Assembly: GCA_036426205.1 (NCBI GenBank)
Contig: CM071571.1
Coordinates: 111,680,559 to 111,744,558, forward strand
DNA length: 64,000 nucleotides
Reading direction: 5' to 3'
From: Ascaphus truei
Taxonomy: Eukaryota; Chordata; Amphibia; Anura; Ascaphidae
Of the stretch, positions 12,111 through 25,415 are shown piece by piece. The number at the start of each line of letters is the position of its first letter. Within the stretch, counting starts at the first letter, position 1. The translations under genes and the position numbers were made by a program. The notes under the pieces are model-generated. The model did not search any database. It was not told where the DNA came from and saw nothing but the letters and a program-made list of their open reading frames with translations.

Positions 12111-13814
12111 CTAATATAAATTCTTATTAACCTGTGCATTACCAGGTAAACCTGTTTTTTTTCTTTTCTTTCTAATGTCAACTTAAAATGTTAAATTTAG
12201 TGTTTTTTTTATTTTAATAAAATATATATTTCAACACACATATAATGTACACACACACATACATATGTACCTTTATGCCATCTGACATTTTTGTTATTTG
12301 GTACTTACTGTTTTGATGCATACACTTTCAACTATTTGTTCATCTTACCACCATGCGGCCTGTTTGATCAATCTTTGCAGAACACTTTAGTTACAACATT
12401 GATTTATGAATCAATAATTGTGACATAACCATTGTACAGATAAATGCAAAAACCTGATTTGCAGAGTCCTAACGACTATGAAACAATATTATGGCTCTAG
12501 TAATATAATTGAGGAGTCAGACTGTGCGGTTTTTAGTTGGTAAATTTGATCAAATCCGATTTTGACATGCAAATTGGTCTAGCTATATAATGCCCACGTG
12601 ATTTACACATGATTATGGCTGTCCCACTACACCCACTAGTACTTACGATTTAAATAAAATCTATTTTATGATGTTATATGCTTCTTTTTTTCAATGTCAT
12701 AAAGTAAACCAGCCTGTCAACTTATTTCTTACCCCTTTCTGCCTACAATCCTCTTGAATTTCTTAAATACGAGAGACTGTCAATTTGTTGCAGTACGTAT
12801 GGCACTGAATGGGTTAATCCCTTTGTTAATTCCCCCCTGCCCTAATTTCCATTCTATCCCCGCTTCCTCTTTAGTAATCCCCATTTCTGACAGATCTTAT
12901 CTTGGATCACTCCCAGTGTGTTCACCCAGAGCCAAAAAACAATGCTGACATCTGGCTAAACCTTTTTTTTTTCCTCATTTTTTTAAAACTATTATTTAGA
13001 TGATTTATTGCTTGTTTATTTTCTATTTATTTCTTTTTGTTGGATATTTGTAATGCAAGTGCTGCAAAGTACAAAAGGGTCAAACGTTTATTTAATGTCC
13101 TGAATTTAAACTCCTGCTAGTCCTTTTGTTTCGAAGAATGTGTATACGGCATATATGTTTGGAGTGATGGATAAAATGAATTCCTTTGCGGAGTTCTTGA
13201 AATACTGTGTGTCATATTGATGATATTTTGCTTATTTTATTTGCATGGTTTTAATGAGGGCCTTCAGTCTTGGACCTCACAATTGATAATCAACAAAGGT
13301 AACGATCATGGTCGTTCTGGTAGTTGCATCAATATTTGAACAGGTACAAGCTACATGCATTATCTGCTTCTAGCTTCCTCCAGTACTTCAGTATTTCAGT
13401 GAAAAAGGGCAAAAATTAAATGAATAATAACAGACCCTGCTGTGCATTAATGAGTTGGTGTCAGCAATCTCTAAGTATCTGGTGGTGGAAAGGTTGACAT
13501 GTCCTTGCTGTATGTAGTTTGTTGACTCCAAAGCACTATAATACCCAGATGGCTAGTGGATGCTCTGCTGGTCCGATTACAACTTCTGTCATCTATTGAA
13601 ATGCCATAAGTTCTTCTGTCATTGTACATTTTGACTAATGCTTGCTCTGTTTCAGCATGTAAATATGGACATTTAGTGTGATAATAGCATCATTAATGTG
13701 TTCTATGGGACTACCGCTAATTTAAATTCTATATAAATTTGGCATTTTATCACATGCTACTTGCAGAATTGTTAGCCTTGTAATTATTTAGGTCTGTGGA
13801 CTAAAATTAAGACT

Positions 13815-14330
13815 ATAAAACAGAGAAAAAGAAGGGCTCCCAGTGACAGTGTGAACGTGTGGAATAATCAAGTGAAATATAAAAACTTAGGTGAAAAAAT
13901 AAATAACTATTGCAGCTCCAACCTTCACAGGACTGTGTGTTCAGTCTACTTCGGTAATTGAGAGTTCCTTAGGTAGAGCACAATCAATATAGAAAAGGGG
14001 TCAAAATGAACTCTATCAATGAGATGTTAATCCTTCCTTGTAATCTCCTCTGTGGCTCACTCAAGGAAAAGGCAGGACATAGTGTAGCATGTAAAGTGCA
14101 ATGTATAAAACAATGGTAACATGTTGCAATCCCACTCACATTATAACAATACGGGCATGTCGGTAGTAGCTGGCAGCGACGGTGTGGTTTAGACCTCGAG
14201 GATCCAATCTCTCTTCACCTCCAGCATCTGACGTAACATCCGGTGGATGTTGTACACCACGTCAAACTCCGTATAGCTTGGGGGTCGATTCTCAAATCTG
14301 ACTTCAAGACTTGGGCCTCACGAGAATTTT
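13815..14330. repeat. Unclassified composite repeat
   Basis: The block begins AAAAAGAAGGGCTCCCAGTG and contains GACGTAACATCCGGTGGATG. Its start resembles the heads of the foldback elements (GGGCGCTCCC-type words), but no hammerhead-like core or target duplication was found. Confidence 0.3.
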
Positions 14331-14408
14331 TTTTATTAATGGTGACAGTAACCTAAACGTACACCACTTTTACATATTTTTTTATTAAAAAAAAAAGTCA
14401 CTGGTATC

Positions 14409-14537
14409 TCCATTCTCTGTGTTCCCCATCCCTTTTTTGTCTTCCCCATCCCTTTTCTGTTTTCCCTAACCCTTCTCTCCCCCACTTCCCTAACCCTTCT
14501 CTCTCTTCCCCATTCCTTCTCTCTCTCTCCCCTTTGT
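14409..14537. repeat. CT-rich imperfect tandem repeat
   Basis: Repeated variants of TTCCCCATCCCTTTTCTG and CCCTAACCCTTCTCTC with no coding content. Confidence 0.8.
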
Positions 14538-15957
14538 GTGGTACATACTGTAGCAAAGCAGTGAAAGTCAATCAGATTTCCCTAATGTAATGTTGCCATA
14601 AGCTCTTGTAGTTTCAAAATAATGAGTCACTTTATGGGCTTTCTGTTCAAACATTGCATGCATAGAGTAGCAGCCGAGGGAACAAGCCATGTACAATTGT
14701 CATCTGCCTCAGGGTTTTTACCAAACGTATAAGTGTCTTGGGAACTTCCTTAAGGCTGAAAGGAATCATGCTTGTTCCATAACTGGATGATTGGCTAGTC
14801 ATCTCGGAGAAATACTTGACTTCACATATCCAGTATCCCAAACACTGTCGCTACAGTACATGGCTGGTTATTAAACTGGGAAAAAGGTAACATGGTTCAC
14901 TGCCAGCACCAGAAATTCCTCGGTTTTATTTTAAATTCCGTCCAGTCAAGGTGTTCCTTCCAGAGTTGAGGATCTGCGTTAACTTCTGGAGGATGTACTT
15001 CAGCAGTCGGACAGAAAAGGAAGTACAATAGTTAATAGTTGTCGATTTTAACCAGAAAATGTTAACTGCCCTTAGATATAATATATTTACAATTTTATTA
15101 TTTTAGTGCAATATTTCTGGCGATAGCTTTGAAGACCATTTAAAAGGCAAGACTTTGAGTTCGGACAATGCTATGGCAGTGATCTACAGTACCTAAATCA
15201 CCAGGGTGTCCACCAAAAGAAGGAACACTTTCAGAGCTCTCAAGATTCTTCATGAGCCGTGGTGAATGTTCCAACTTTGTCTATGATCCATATTGTATGG
15301 AAACTCAACAAACTACTGTAGCTAGTTTTCTTGGCCGTAACAGTCTAATTTCTTCTGAATGGTCGCCATATCTGGAGGTTTTTTGACTGATAACATCAAC
15401 ATGGAGGGTTCCACAGATAGAGCTGATGGCAACAAGAGCCAACAGGAAAGTTCTAGATGCCATAATCATGGTTTGGGATTTTTACCTGGTTTATATTTTT
15501 GCCCAATATCTATGATCTACGGGCTGGTGAAGTAGGTAGGATAAAGTTATAATTATTGCCATCCTGCAGTCCTGTCCCAGAAGAGCCTGTTTTTCAGAAA
15601 TCGATGTATTTTTTAGTGGAACCTCCATGCTTCATTCCAATCCACAAGAATTGAACCTGTGGACTTGAAATGTGAGTAAAAAATTAATGGATGTCACAAG
15701 GTATTTCTGCACAGGTGGTTGATACTTTGCTTCAAGCACACACATTTTCTACTTCAAAAGTTTATCACAAATTATGGTCTATATTAGAGATGGGTACATA
15801 TTTTGGCAAAATTCTAATTTTGTTCAAAAGTATAGAAAAGCAAAAGGATGCTGATACTCAATTTACAAAATATTGGAATCTATTCAAGCGGGTTTAACAG
15901 TGGTAAAACCTTCAGCAATTAAAGTGCAGAATGCAGCTATTGGTACCCTTAGAGCAG

Positions 15958-16100
15958 GGGTGGGGAATCTTTTTTCTGCCAAGGGCCATTTTGATATTTA
16001 TAAAATCATTCGAGGGCCATCCAAAATTATCAACTTAAAAATTAGCCTGATATATTTGGTCAAACATTTAATGAACTCACCACTAATGTGATGGCTGGAA
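15958..16100. mobile_element. hAT element 5' end
   Basis: Starts CAGGGGTGGGGAATCTTTTT then CTGCCAAGGGCCATTTTGAT, wording typical of vertebrate hAT-Charlie MITEs. The matching right end was not located; a CA-rich tract follows (16310-16415). Confidence 0.55.
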
Positions 16101-16506
16101 CTGCTTCTCTTTGGGTGACTGACTGACTCTTGGGTGGTGGGTGACTATGACTGACTGTGGGTTGGTGTCTGTGCACACGCGCACACGCAAAGAAGTCGGG
16201 CAGGGGAAGTAGGGAAATCAGACTCTCAGACCCACTCTCTCTCAGACCCACTCTCTCTCAGACCCACTCCCCTGGTGATACTCAGGTCCTTAATCACCTC
16301 AGGCGGCTGCTGCCACACACAGACAGTGACACACAAACACAGTGACCGTGACACAGACAGTGACGCACACACAGAGACACACACACACAGTGACAGTGAG
16401 ACACACACACACATTTTTCATTTAAATAGTTATTTTGAGTAAGAAAAGGGGGGGGGGGGAGGAGAACACAAAATGGATGTGCCTCCTGAAAGAACCCCCC
16501 CCTTTT

Positions 16507-16612
16507 CTGATTCACTTTTCAGTTCACAGTTTGCACCCACATTTTTGATTACCATAATTATTTACCTATTACTTTATTCAATTAGTGTGGTTTTGTGATC
16601 ACTCCCTAAACC
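16507..16612 (+). repeat. Fragment related to the 3' end of the 22890 retroinsertion
   Basis: Shares GATTCACTT..CAGTTCACAG, TTTGCACCCAC and GATCACTCCCTA in the same order with 23739-23845, the terminal part of the element at 22890-23847. Confidence 0.7.
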
Positions 16613-16760
16613 TCGCGTTTTCTCTAGGAGTTATTTTGAGTACCATCCACCAGTTTGTGTAAAGCGGGGTCGGGTAGAGCGTCTTTTTTGGAAGAAGAGT
16701 TAAATTCACGATCCCCCCCAACACCTTTTTTTCTCTTAACTATAATAACTTTTATTATTC

Positions 16761-16836
16761 ACAGCATTGGAACCAGGGAGTTCTGAGATGAACCGCATTA
16801 TTTTCAGATCTGGAGACACCCTGGTTCCTGAGTTTT
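16761..16836. repeat. Hairpin module, diverged copy
   Basis: Arms around TTGGAACCAGGGAGTTCTGA and ATCTGGAGACACCCTGGTTC enclose ACCGCATTATTTT. This is the same plan as 6303-6365 with different arm sequence. Confidence 0.55.
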
Positions 16837-19800
16837 CACTGGTAAATATCTCGAGAACCAGAGGGTCATCTGAGCTATAAATAGCACTGTTCTGCTTCTG
16901 AGGACAGTCTGCTCCCATGATGAAAAAAAAAGGGGGGGGGGAGGTGATGGGATTGCTGGTTTAATAAAACTCTTACTTTTTGGTTGTCTGCCAGGGATTG
17001 CACCTTCAAAGAGATGAATTTATAATCTGGGCCATCAGCTGCAACGGAAGTATTTTCAAAGCACATATGGAACTTATTATGACTTTTAAAATGAAGTGAT
17101 GAGAGTACTTTGTTTGGTGTTTTTTTTTATTTTTTATTTTTTTTTAGAATAAATTGGGGTTTAAATAAATTGTTTTACAGAGGGGCGGTGTAAAGGGTTG
17201 CTGAATATCACTGTATGCAGCCCAAGGTATGCGTTCCAAACCTCTGGGTACATTTGGGATGGTACTACACACAAGTAATTAAAAATAAATGTTAGATGTG
17301 ATCACCTGGGACTTTTCTTATCTTCTGTTCATTAGACAAAAGTTACCAGAGACCAAGTACTGACTAGCAGTTAGAAATTGAAGGTACATCATAAGTATCC
17401 CTAAGGATTTTGACTTCAAATTTGCCTATGTAACTAATCGAATCTAGGCAAAACCATCATTTAATAAAAGTCATGCCTCAGTGAATGGTAAGAGTTAATA
17501 TTGTGAATAGGGGCTGGGGATTGGGAAACATTTTATTTGGTAGTTGCATGGAGTTATCAAAAGAACATTAGCCTTGTTTATGATAAAGGAACTGTTCTCT
17601 CCTTTTTTCCTTCGAGATAATCTGCTACTGATTGCCACTAACTGCCAATTATTGGATCAACATGGCTAATAGTAAAATATGCTAATGTGTTCATTAAAAG
17701 AAATGAGCTAATTAGAACCCTTTTGTCTTTTTCTCTCCAGCATTCTTGCAATGTTTAACTGTAGTGTTAATCAACTCTATTAACATTTTTTTTACACTAC
17801 AAAATAAGAGAAAAATATTTGGTTTAAAGCGAGGTATAATATGCAGTGATTTGCCATGTGAACCTGAATCTTTAATGGTAAATAGCTAAAGATTGCATAC
17901 TAGCCCATGACTAAAGGAATTTTGGAAGCATGTTCATGCATACTGATTTTTTTGCAATGGAAAGGAGATGAGATATGTAAAAATTTAAGAGTGGACAAAA
18001 CACTTTTTACATTTTCTATGTATCCTTGCATTAAGGAAGTCGATGCTGGATCACACAAGAACCTACATATCTACACTCTATCTCACTCTATCTTCAGATT
18101 GGTTTGAGTCACCCTCAAATATAGATCCAAGAGTGCACATATACAATAGTATATACTATGTGGGCAAAGTAGCTACTTTAGATCAAAAGCAACATTTATA
18201 TTTCCCTTTAATTATGTTGCTCTCATTTTCACTTAATTGGAGGGCGGTTTTCCCTGGACATACAGTAGGTAGATGTTTCAAAATGTATGTAAATAGATAC
18301 GTCAATTCAGAAGAAATAATATATGATGCTTTGTTTTTCCTTTGCTCTTCTATTGTTGGGATATATATTTATGGGCAATACTGTGAGAAAACCCTGAGTT
18401 TGTGTACTTTGGTTGTTAAATTGATGGTGATGAAATAATTGTTCAATTTGACCAATAAAACAGGAAAAACCATTGCTTATCAAAATATATATCACTATAA
18501 TGCCAAGGGTTTGTCATCCATCTTTTTTGGCATCCTTGAGATAATTCGTATTTTTTTTTTTAACAATTATTCCATGTTTCAGCTTGATATGGATTAGTAT
18601 TGATGGAGAGAAGGGATTATTCTGCTCAACAGGGTGAAAGAAGAATTACAATTTGACTGAACATCAGTGCCAAAAAAGGGTTAATTTTTTATCATGTAGC
18701 TTTAGATAAATAGCTATATGTATAACAATGTATGTAAATGTCCTGGAACAAGAATCATAGTTCTGTTCTTTTCCCTCTTTTTTGCAGCTCTGCCTGCTAG
18801 CCCTTTATGTAGATGTACTTTCCCTGCAGCTATTATTCCCAGTGCAGGTGAAATGGATACATTTAGTTATTTTCTCTATCTCCTAGCTAGCTGGAGTTGG
18901 TTGCTATGACAACCCTGTTATTCCCCTCGCATAGTGGACTGTTCCATTACCCCCTGCCTGTATTCACAGTTTCCTCAGCCCAGGCTCTGTTCCTGTGGGA
19001 CACCCTCCATTTTCTTTCCTTCTATCTCAGCAGGCTAAGCAAGCACTACTCATGCCTTCCACCTCTTGGTAAGAGTATCGTTTTTACTTTTTCCCCACTA
19101 TAAGCATCTTACTGCAGAGAAGCCCTCTCTCATTACACCCCCCTCTACAAGTAACGTTGTAATCTTCTGCTTTCCAATAAAGTGAAGAAAAGACACAGAA
19201 CTTGTGCTGCTTGTAAAAGGAACTAGTTAAGCTGTCTGGCCATATATTACCCAGCGTATTCCCTGTGGTTCCAGAACAGTGAATATATTTGCTGCAGCAG
19301 AATGTGTAAATATTTTGTAGTTTGCAGTATATTTATAATTATTCTGTGTGCACGCGTTCATATTCGTTAAAAGAATTACGCAAAGAAAACCTTTCCTACA
19401 GACCTGTATAGGCCTATCCAAAATATTATCACGATTGGAAATGCAAAGTTACAGGGCGCTAATAACTCTGGCATCTTTATAAGTACATTTAAAAAAACTA
19501 ACAGCATAAGAATGTTTGTTCAGGGACAATGGGGGAAGACAGGGTTGCCGACCTCTCTGAGACATGCAGATGCACCACATTTTAATTTACTGAATGGTGG
19601 AGGGTTTTTGTCCCTTTTTTATTTTTTTAACCGCCATAACTTTTTTAATGTCTGGTTATATAGCAAGCTCAAGAAACCCCAAAACCCACCATATAATAAA
19701 TATATATATTTATTTTTTAGTGTCAAAAGGAGTGCTAGTGAGCGTGACCAAATGTATACAACAAAAGAAGAAAAGCCCAATGCTACATCCAATGTGACAA

Positions 19801-19837
19801 AAGTTCACAGTGAAATACCTATATATTCTCTTGAAAA

Positions 19838-19930
19838 AGGGTAATTTATTTAAACCCTTTAGCCAAAGTGTTATAAGCCTGGAAGCCACATCAAGGCATA
19901 ACCATTAGCAGGTCCTAACACTACATGATA
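19838..19930. repeat. Dispersed repeat with GGCCAAAGTGTT core, copy 2
   Basis: Contains TTAGCCAAAGTGTTATAAGC, GCCACATCAAGGCATAACC and GTCCTAACACTA. The neighbouring words ACAGGGTTGC at 19540 and 20160 show a further local duplication. Confidence 0.6.
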
Positions 19931-21289
19931 CAATTCTCAGGTCAAAACAGCTGTCTGTGAGGTTTACGGACTATGCACTAATTTAACCCAGGCTGTGCTG
20001 AAAAGCTGTGTAATACAGCAGGTTTAAGCTCATAGGGGGTCCATGTTAAATTGTACAAGTAGTAAAACGTTACTCACTGTGAGTGCTTATTTGCATGTCC
20101 TTACCCAGAATCCCTGGCTGCAGTGGAAGCATTGTTTGCTCAGTGATAAGGGGGAAATACAGGGTTGCAAACTTGTTTGAGAAAGGAAAATGTACCCAGA
20201 AGTGGTATTTTTATTTGCTTTCATTTTCTTCTTGCAACTTCTTAGGTCTCTTTAGCAACTAAATACTGAAATAACTAAACTCATATATTTATGACCCTTC
20301 CTTAATCTCTTGTGATGTGCCTTTGCATACAAAAGTTTACCAACAAATTGTTAATGCAGTGCAAACTAATTATGCTGACCTCATTAGAAAGAGATAAAGG
20401 TGAGGAACAATAAGCTCCAGATACAAATGACATGGTCTTGAAGAAAATTGAGACTTCACATGTCAAAAGAAACAAATATGTAAGAGAGCACATTAAATGG
20501 ATAATACCACATAGTAGACATACAAATAAATAAACACTTTTTAGACACGATCTCCCCTTAATGTAACACTTTAACCTATTTGTAATCTGTGAAAAATCAA
20601 TGTTTGCTTTGTGTCCACTGACTTTATGCATTACAGCTACTTATGTTTACCTGTTTGTTCATCCCTATACTGACAAAAGGTCTCATCACCAAACTCCTCT
20701 TAAACATCTGTTTATCGGTGATTCAATCTGGTTAGTAAAGTATAATATTTTTACCCTATGTTGAACTGTAATATCGAGAGATTCAATGGGACTGGTGACA
20801 CTTAGCTTTATAATTGACAAGCATGTGAAAGTTAACTATATTCTGCAAGAGAAAACAAACAAACAATAAATGCCCTACCTAATGCATAGCTGGAATACTT
20901 TACAAAGAAGTCACTGTACACAGAAGTAGCAAGAATTGCTGTTCCTAGAACTGTGGCAAGGTGCAAAAGTCTTTGTGTACCGCTAGCTGAAGGAAGCAAA
21001 CAAAAGGACATCCCACACCACAGCTAGGTTGGTTTTATTTATTTGAATTACTCTTTTAGTCCATCTGACCGGCAGATGGCACAATGAAATACCCTTCAAT
21101 GCTGCAGTGAGGCTATGGACCGGCGCGAGTATTTAACAGTACAAATCCTAATATTTTAATATTCTTTAACACATAATTTTTTGTTATGTTTTGTGGCTGT
21201 CATAGGGTAAACTGTAAGACCATGCAACTTTTCTGAAGGGAACTGAACATTCTCTTACATCGTGACAACCTTTATGTATAATAAAACAC

Positions 21290-21420
21290 ATAGATTGTAA
21301 GCTCCATGGGGCAGGGACCCGTGTCTGCAAAATGTCTCTGTTAAGTGCTACGTAAAACTAGCAGCGTTCTACAAGAACATGCCATTATTATTATTATTAT
21401 TATTACTACTACTGTTACAA
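21290..21420 (+). mobile_element. CR1/L2-type LINE or SINE 3' tail
   Basis: GATTGTAAGCTCCATGGGGC followed by GGCAGGGACC and ending in an (ATT)n tract, the shared 3' tail of vertebrate CR1/L2-type elements. Confidence 0.65.
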
Positions 21421-21566
21421 TTTTTACTTGAAAATACCACAGATTCTTATGTGAAATTGATACTTTGCAGTCTGAATATTCCAGGGAGATGCGCTATTTG
21501 TGGGCTTTACATACTCATACTGTGGAATCATGCATGCGTGTCATAGCTGTTTGTAGTTGTCTATGC

Positions 21567-21849
21567 CAGGGGGGGGGGGGGGCACACAATTTTGTATGGG
21601 GGGCGCTGTGCTTCTTCCCCAAGGCATTTAAAATAAATGCAGAGGGATCGCGCGAGGTCTCTGTAACTTCCTTTACCGTCTCTCCAGCAAAGCGTTACCA
21701 TGGCAACACGGTGTCAAATGACGCAGCGGGGTCACCTGATGTTGCCATGGCAATGTGACATCACGAGACCCCATGCATCATTTGATGCCGGAGACAAGGT
21801 AAGGAGGGGGGCGAGAGCAGGCACAGGTGGAAACGTTTGCGCACCCCTG
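21567..21849. mobile_element. hAT MITE
   Basis: Left end CAGGGGGGG..GGCACACAAT and right end AACGTTTGCGCACCCCTG are inverted. Flanks GTCTATGC (21559-21566) and GTCTACAC (21850-21857) match at 6 of 8 positions. Non-coding, 283 bp. Confidence 0.75.
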
Positions 21850-22889
21850 GTCTACACATACGTGTCAGCACACATTTTAAAAGATTTCCTTTTTTATTTC
21901 CATTGTAATCATTACACAAGACACCCTCCAATCCCAATTCATCCACTTCCATCATGCATATTCTCAAAGTACATTACTTGTGTTTGAGGTGGCAAAGTGT
22001 GGGGAGGGACAGCTTCAGTACTGTATGTGAGACCCAAACACAAAGACAGTGATAGTTGAATAAGAAATATTTATTATGAAAGGTGAGATACAGTAGTGCA
22101 GTACACTGTACTTTAACTGCAAGGTATAATATATTTCATGGGTGGTTGTAGCTGTGTATGGGAACATTATAGGGTTAAACATTGACTTAATTCTGATTAT
22201 TCCATGTAATGTACCCCCTCCCCATCTCCAAATGTTTCCTTAAATTATCATAAATGTACATCAACGGACACTTTATAATAATTTTAGAGTACAATTAATT
22301 ATTATTACATCTCTATTGCCATCATGTTTCTTTCAATAACCATTGTTAACTGATTTTTTTTTAAATGGTTGATGTTTTTGCACTTAGACGTTCATTCCAG
22401 TAATTCTTTATCCCTCTTCACTATTTTATTTTTGTTAGAAGACTTCACATGCTGGCACAGATGATGCTTTAATGCTTGCCAGACGAATTTTATGACATTT
22501 AAATCAGGGTACCTAGAAGTGTACGGTTATTGCACAGAATAAAGCAAACAGACACAACAGCACAGTGCTACAGTATTTTATACAGTTAATAGTATACAAG
22601 TACACAATATAGTTATTTACTCTGATCCAGTTTATTCTACTGTTCTTAATGAATGTCGCAGATGCACTGTGTTTTCTGTCCTTGTCTTGGAAGAACCAGT
22701 AAGTCGATGTGAAGTATTCAGAAATGTTTGGTGCCACAGCCTGAGGAATAATGACTTGGAAGTAGGCTTCATCCATGATACCTGGAGATACAATGAAAAG
22801 TCACCCTGTTTTAGCTAATTTAATTGTCATAGAAACAGATAGTAAAGGATACTGTTGCTGCTCACCTCACTGAAACCAACGTAGGCTTA

Positions 22890-23847
22890 GGAAGGTGACG
22901 AGCACACTAGACAGTGCACTCAAAAATAGAGTGAAACTGGATAATGTGATTTATCCTCCTAGGTGCCTCAGAGTTAATATAATAGTCGATGCTAGTAAAA
23001 AAAGTATATATATAATGAGAAACCTCAGGGAAGCAACAAGCCCAGCTCAGGGCACCAATTGTTGCATGCACTCACGGTTTTGGGGAGTAGTGGCACCTGC
23101 GTCTGGTCCTCAGTGACTCTGGCTATGTCGTTGCACCGCCAACCCCATCATGACTGGATGTCAGGTGGGGCGGTCACGCGACCGGCGGTGTCCTCCTCTA
23201 TAGTCGATGGAAGCTGACCGGTGAGCTCCACGCCAACTGAGCTCCTGGTCTCTGTAATGAAGCCGCTATCTTCGGCGTGTAGGCGGCGTGATGTGAGGCA
23301 GTCACGTGACCGGCGGGTCTCCCCTCCGTGCGCGGCGACTACTCGGCGTGCAGTCCTGCAGTACGTGATATATGCGGTCCTCCAGCAGCAGCTTCGTTTG
23401 TATATGATTGTAACTTTAGCACCTATCTGTTATTATTTATACATGTGATTTACAGGTGCAACTTAGCATTGGTCCTAGGTGGTCTACCTATACCACGGCT
23501 GGTTCTGCCTTCTATCTCCTAGATCACTAGCATTAATTGCTATTCAGCAGCTTATATCTAGAGTAGATGGAAGACAGTAGTCACATTTAATTTAATCTAC
23601 TTTTAATCTTGGTTACACCTACACTATCGGTAATATATGTTTTATGTAATGTCAATAAAGGTTATATTTTAATGCATGTGGTGTGCATTTAAGTGAATTC
23701 TATTTTTGAGTGCACTGTCTAGTGTGCTCGTCACCTTCCTGATTCACTTCAGTTCACAGGTTTGCACCCACTTGATAATTATCGAATTTTCATTAAATTA
23801 GTATGGTTCCTAGTTGATCACTCCCTATCTTCCCCTTTTTTTTGGTT
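22890..23847. mobile_element. 958-bp retroinsertion with internal inverted repeats and 13-bp TSD
   Basis: The target CAACGTAGGCTTA is duplicated at 22877-22889 and 23848-23860. The element begins GGAAGGTGACGAGCACACTA, and an inverted copy of about 40 bp of this start recurs at 23700-23742. It ends TCCCCTTTTTTTTGGTT. A long variable-length duplication plus a foldback plan resembles the elements at 25416 and 30995. I found no hammerhead-like core in it. Confidence 0.8.
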
Positions 23848-24112
23848 CAACGTAGGCTTACCTCCAAATTGAACTAGAGGTCCAGGTTGAAGTCTAGAGA
23901 TTTCACCCCACATATGTAGTTTGAGTTATGCTTAGGTCGAGGCTTCAGGCATAAACACTTTTTTCCTGAATGCTATAGTATAAAATCGTTCCAGGGTGAT
24001 GGTTTCCTCAGAAAACATAACATCATCAAACTTTTTTCCACTCTCAATCCATGCATGTGGTTTGTCAACTCTTTTAATCTGGTTGACATTCCTTATCATG
24101 GTCTACACGCTG

Positions 24113-24940
24113 CAATAATATATAAAGTGGTCAACTAACTCGCCTTAAGCTTGGGGATTCCCAGTTGCTAAACTCTCTCCATGTGTGAAATCTTGGTGTT
24201 GTCCTTGACTGTGACTTGACCCTTAAACATCAGTTGTCAGCTGTGATCAAATCTTCATTTTTCCACCTAAGGAACATAGCCAGGATTAAGCACTTAATTC
24301 CCTCCAGGGGATCTTGCTATGCAAGTCTATGACTTTGTGTTCTCATGCCTGCACTATTGCAATGTACTCTACCTGGGTCTTTCGGAATCAGCCGCGTTGC
24401 CTGCAGCTGGTGCGGAATGCTGCGGCCAGGTAAAGTAACCAGAACCGTTCTTGCCACGTGACCCCTGTTCTCTTCTCTCTGCATTGGGTACCTATAAAAT
24501 GACACATTTATTTCAAGATTGGCTTGTTGACATTCAGAGCACAACATGACTAGAGTCCCAGCTATCTGAAAGAGCTTCTAGTTCCCTACACTCCTATTCG
24601 CTCACTTCGATCTGCAGGTGAAGGACTAACAGTTCCTAGAATTTCCTTGACTTCCTTTCAGGCCCAAGCTTTGAGCCATGCTACTCCCACTCTTTGGCCC
24701 CCTCTGAAAGTCTATAGAAACAGGCTCAATCTACCTGTTGACCCAGGCATTTAATTATTGAACCACAACCCGTCTGGCATTTAATAACGACAGTACTATT
24801 CAATACTGTATTGTATCTATCCTTGTGCGTGGTCTCTTTTTATAACCTTAAATGTTTCCTCCTTTTTTCCTTTTTGTAACTGTGAAGTGCTTTGAGTCCC
24901 ATTGGGAGAAAAGCGCTACATAAATTGAAGTATTATTAGA
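24113..24940 (+). mobile_element. L2/CR1-like LINE 3' fragment
   Basis: The + strand encodes the C-terminal reverse-transcriptase region of an L2-type LINE with frameshifts: NLGVVLDCDLTLKHQLSAVI and FFHLRNIARIKHLIPS are typical of the family's C-terminal block. The 3' end GCTTTGAGTCCCATTGGGAG then AAAGCGCTACATAAATTGAA and ATTATTA is the L2 tail. It lies inside the Tc1 relic, so it inserted later. Confidence 0.8.
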
Positions 24941-25415
24941 ACAGGAATATGGTATAATGTTCATGTATATCACTTGGCATGTGCAGAATTAACTGTACAG
25001 TTAAACACTTTACCTCACACGTGTAAAAGCCCAAACCGTGTCTCATTAATCTAATGCTGGACTCGGACACTGGATTATAATTGTTGTGATGCAGAATATT
25101 CCTAACCTCTGCAGCAGATTGTTCGTTATTTTCTAAACTGATTTCATCCAGCCGAATCGCCTCACTGTTAAAAGACAAAGTTATAAACATGAACAAGAGT
25201 ACAGAGACAGACTGGATGACAAGCACGAGAGGAACATTTTACATTTTGTATCCCCTTGAGCATGATACCTACCGCATCATAGTGTCACCTGGATGCCCTT
25301 TTTGCTGCATCCACTGTTGGATTCTCATGGTTGTGAATCCCTTCTTGTACATGTGCATTATTTTAATACTAGTTTCTTTGTTAATTGTTTTTTGTCAGAG
25401 TTGCTATTTTGAATG

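Larger units (their letters stand above)
22513..25226 (-). pseudogene. Tc1/mariner transposase relic with a spliceosomal-type intron
   Basis: Three minus-strand pieces read as one degenerate Tc1/mariner DDE transposase. 25226-25040 gives an N-terminal helix-turn-helix-like part (EVRNILHHNNYNPVSESSIR). 24100-23862 gives a middle part (FDDVMFSEETITLERF, then LKLHMWGEISRL). 22781-22630 gives MDEAYFQVIIPQAVAPN and FQDKDRKHSASATFIKNSRI, the region around the second catalytic Asp (family form QDNDPKH). At least two stops break the middle part, so it is a pseudogene. An L2 LINE (24113-24940) separates the first two pieces. Between the second and third lies GTAAGC (minus, from 23861) to CTCCAG (ending 22782). 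Removing this stretch restores the frame exactly, so it looks like a phase-1 intron of about 109 bp once the 22890-23847 insertion and its duplicated target are subtracted. Family assignment is confident; the intron is inference from splice signals and frame. Confidence 0.7.
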
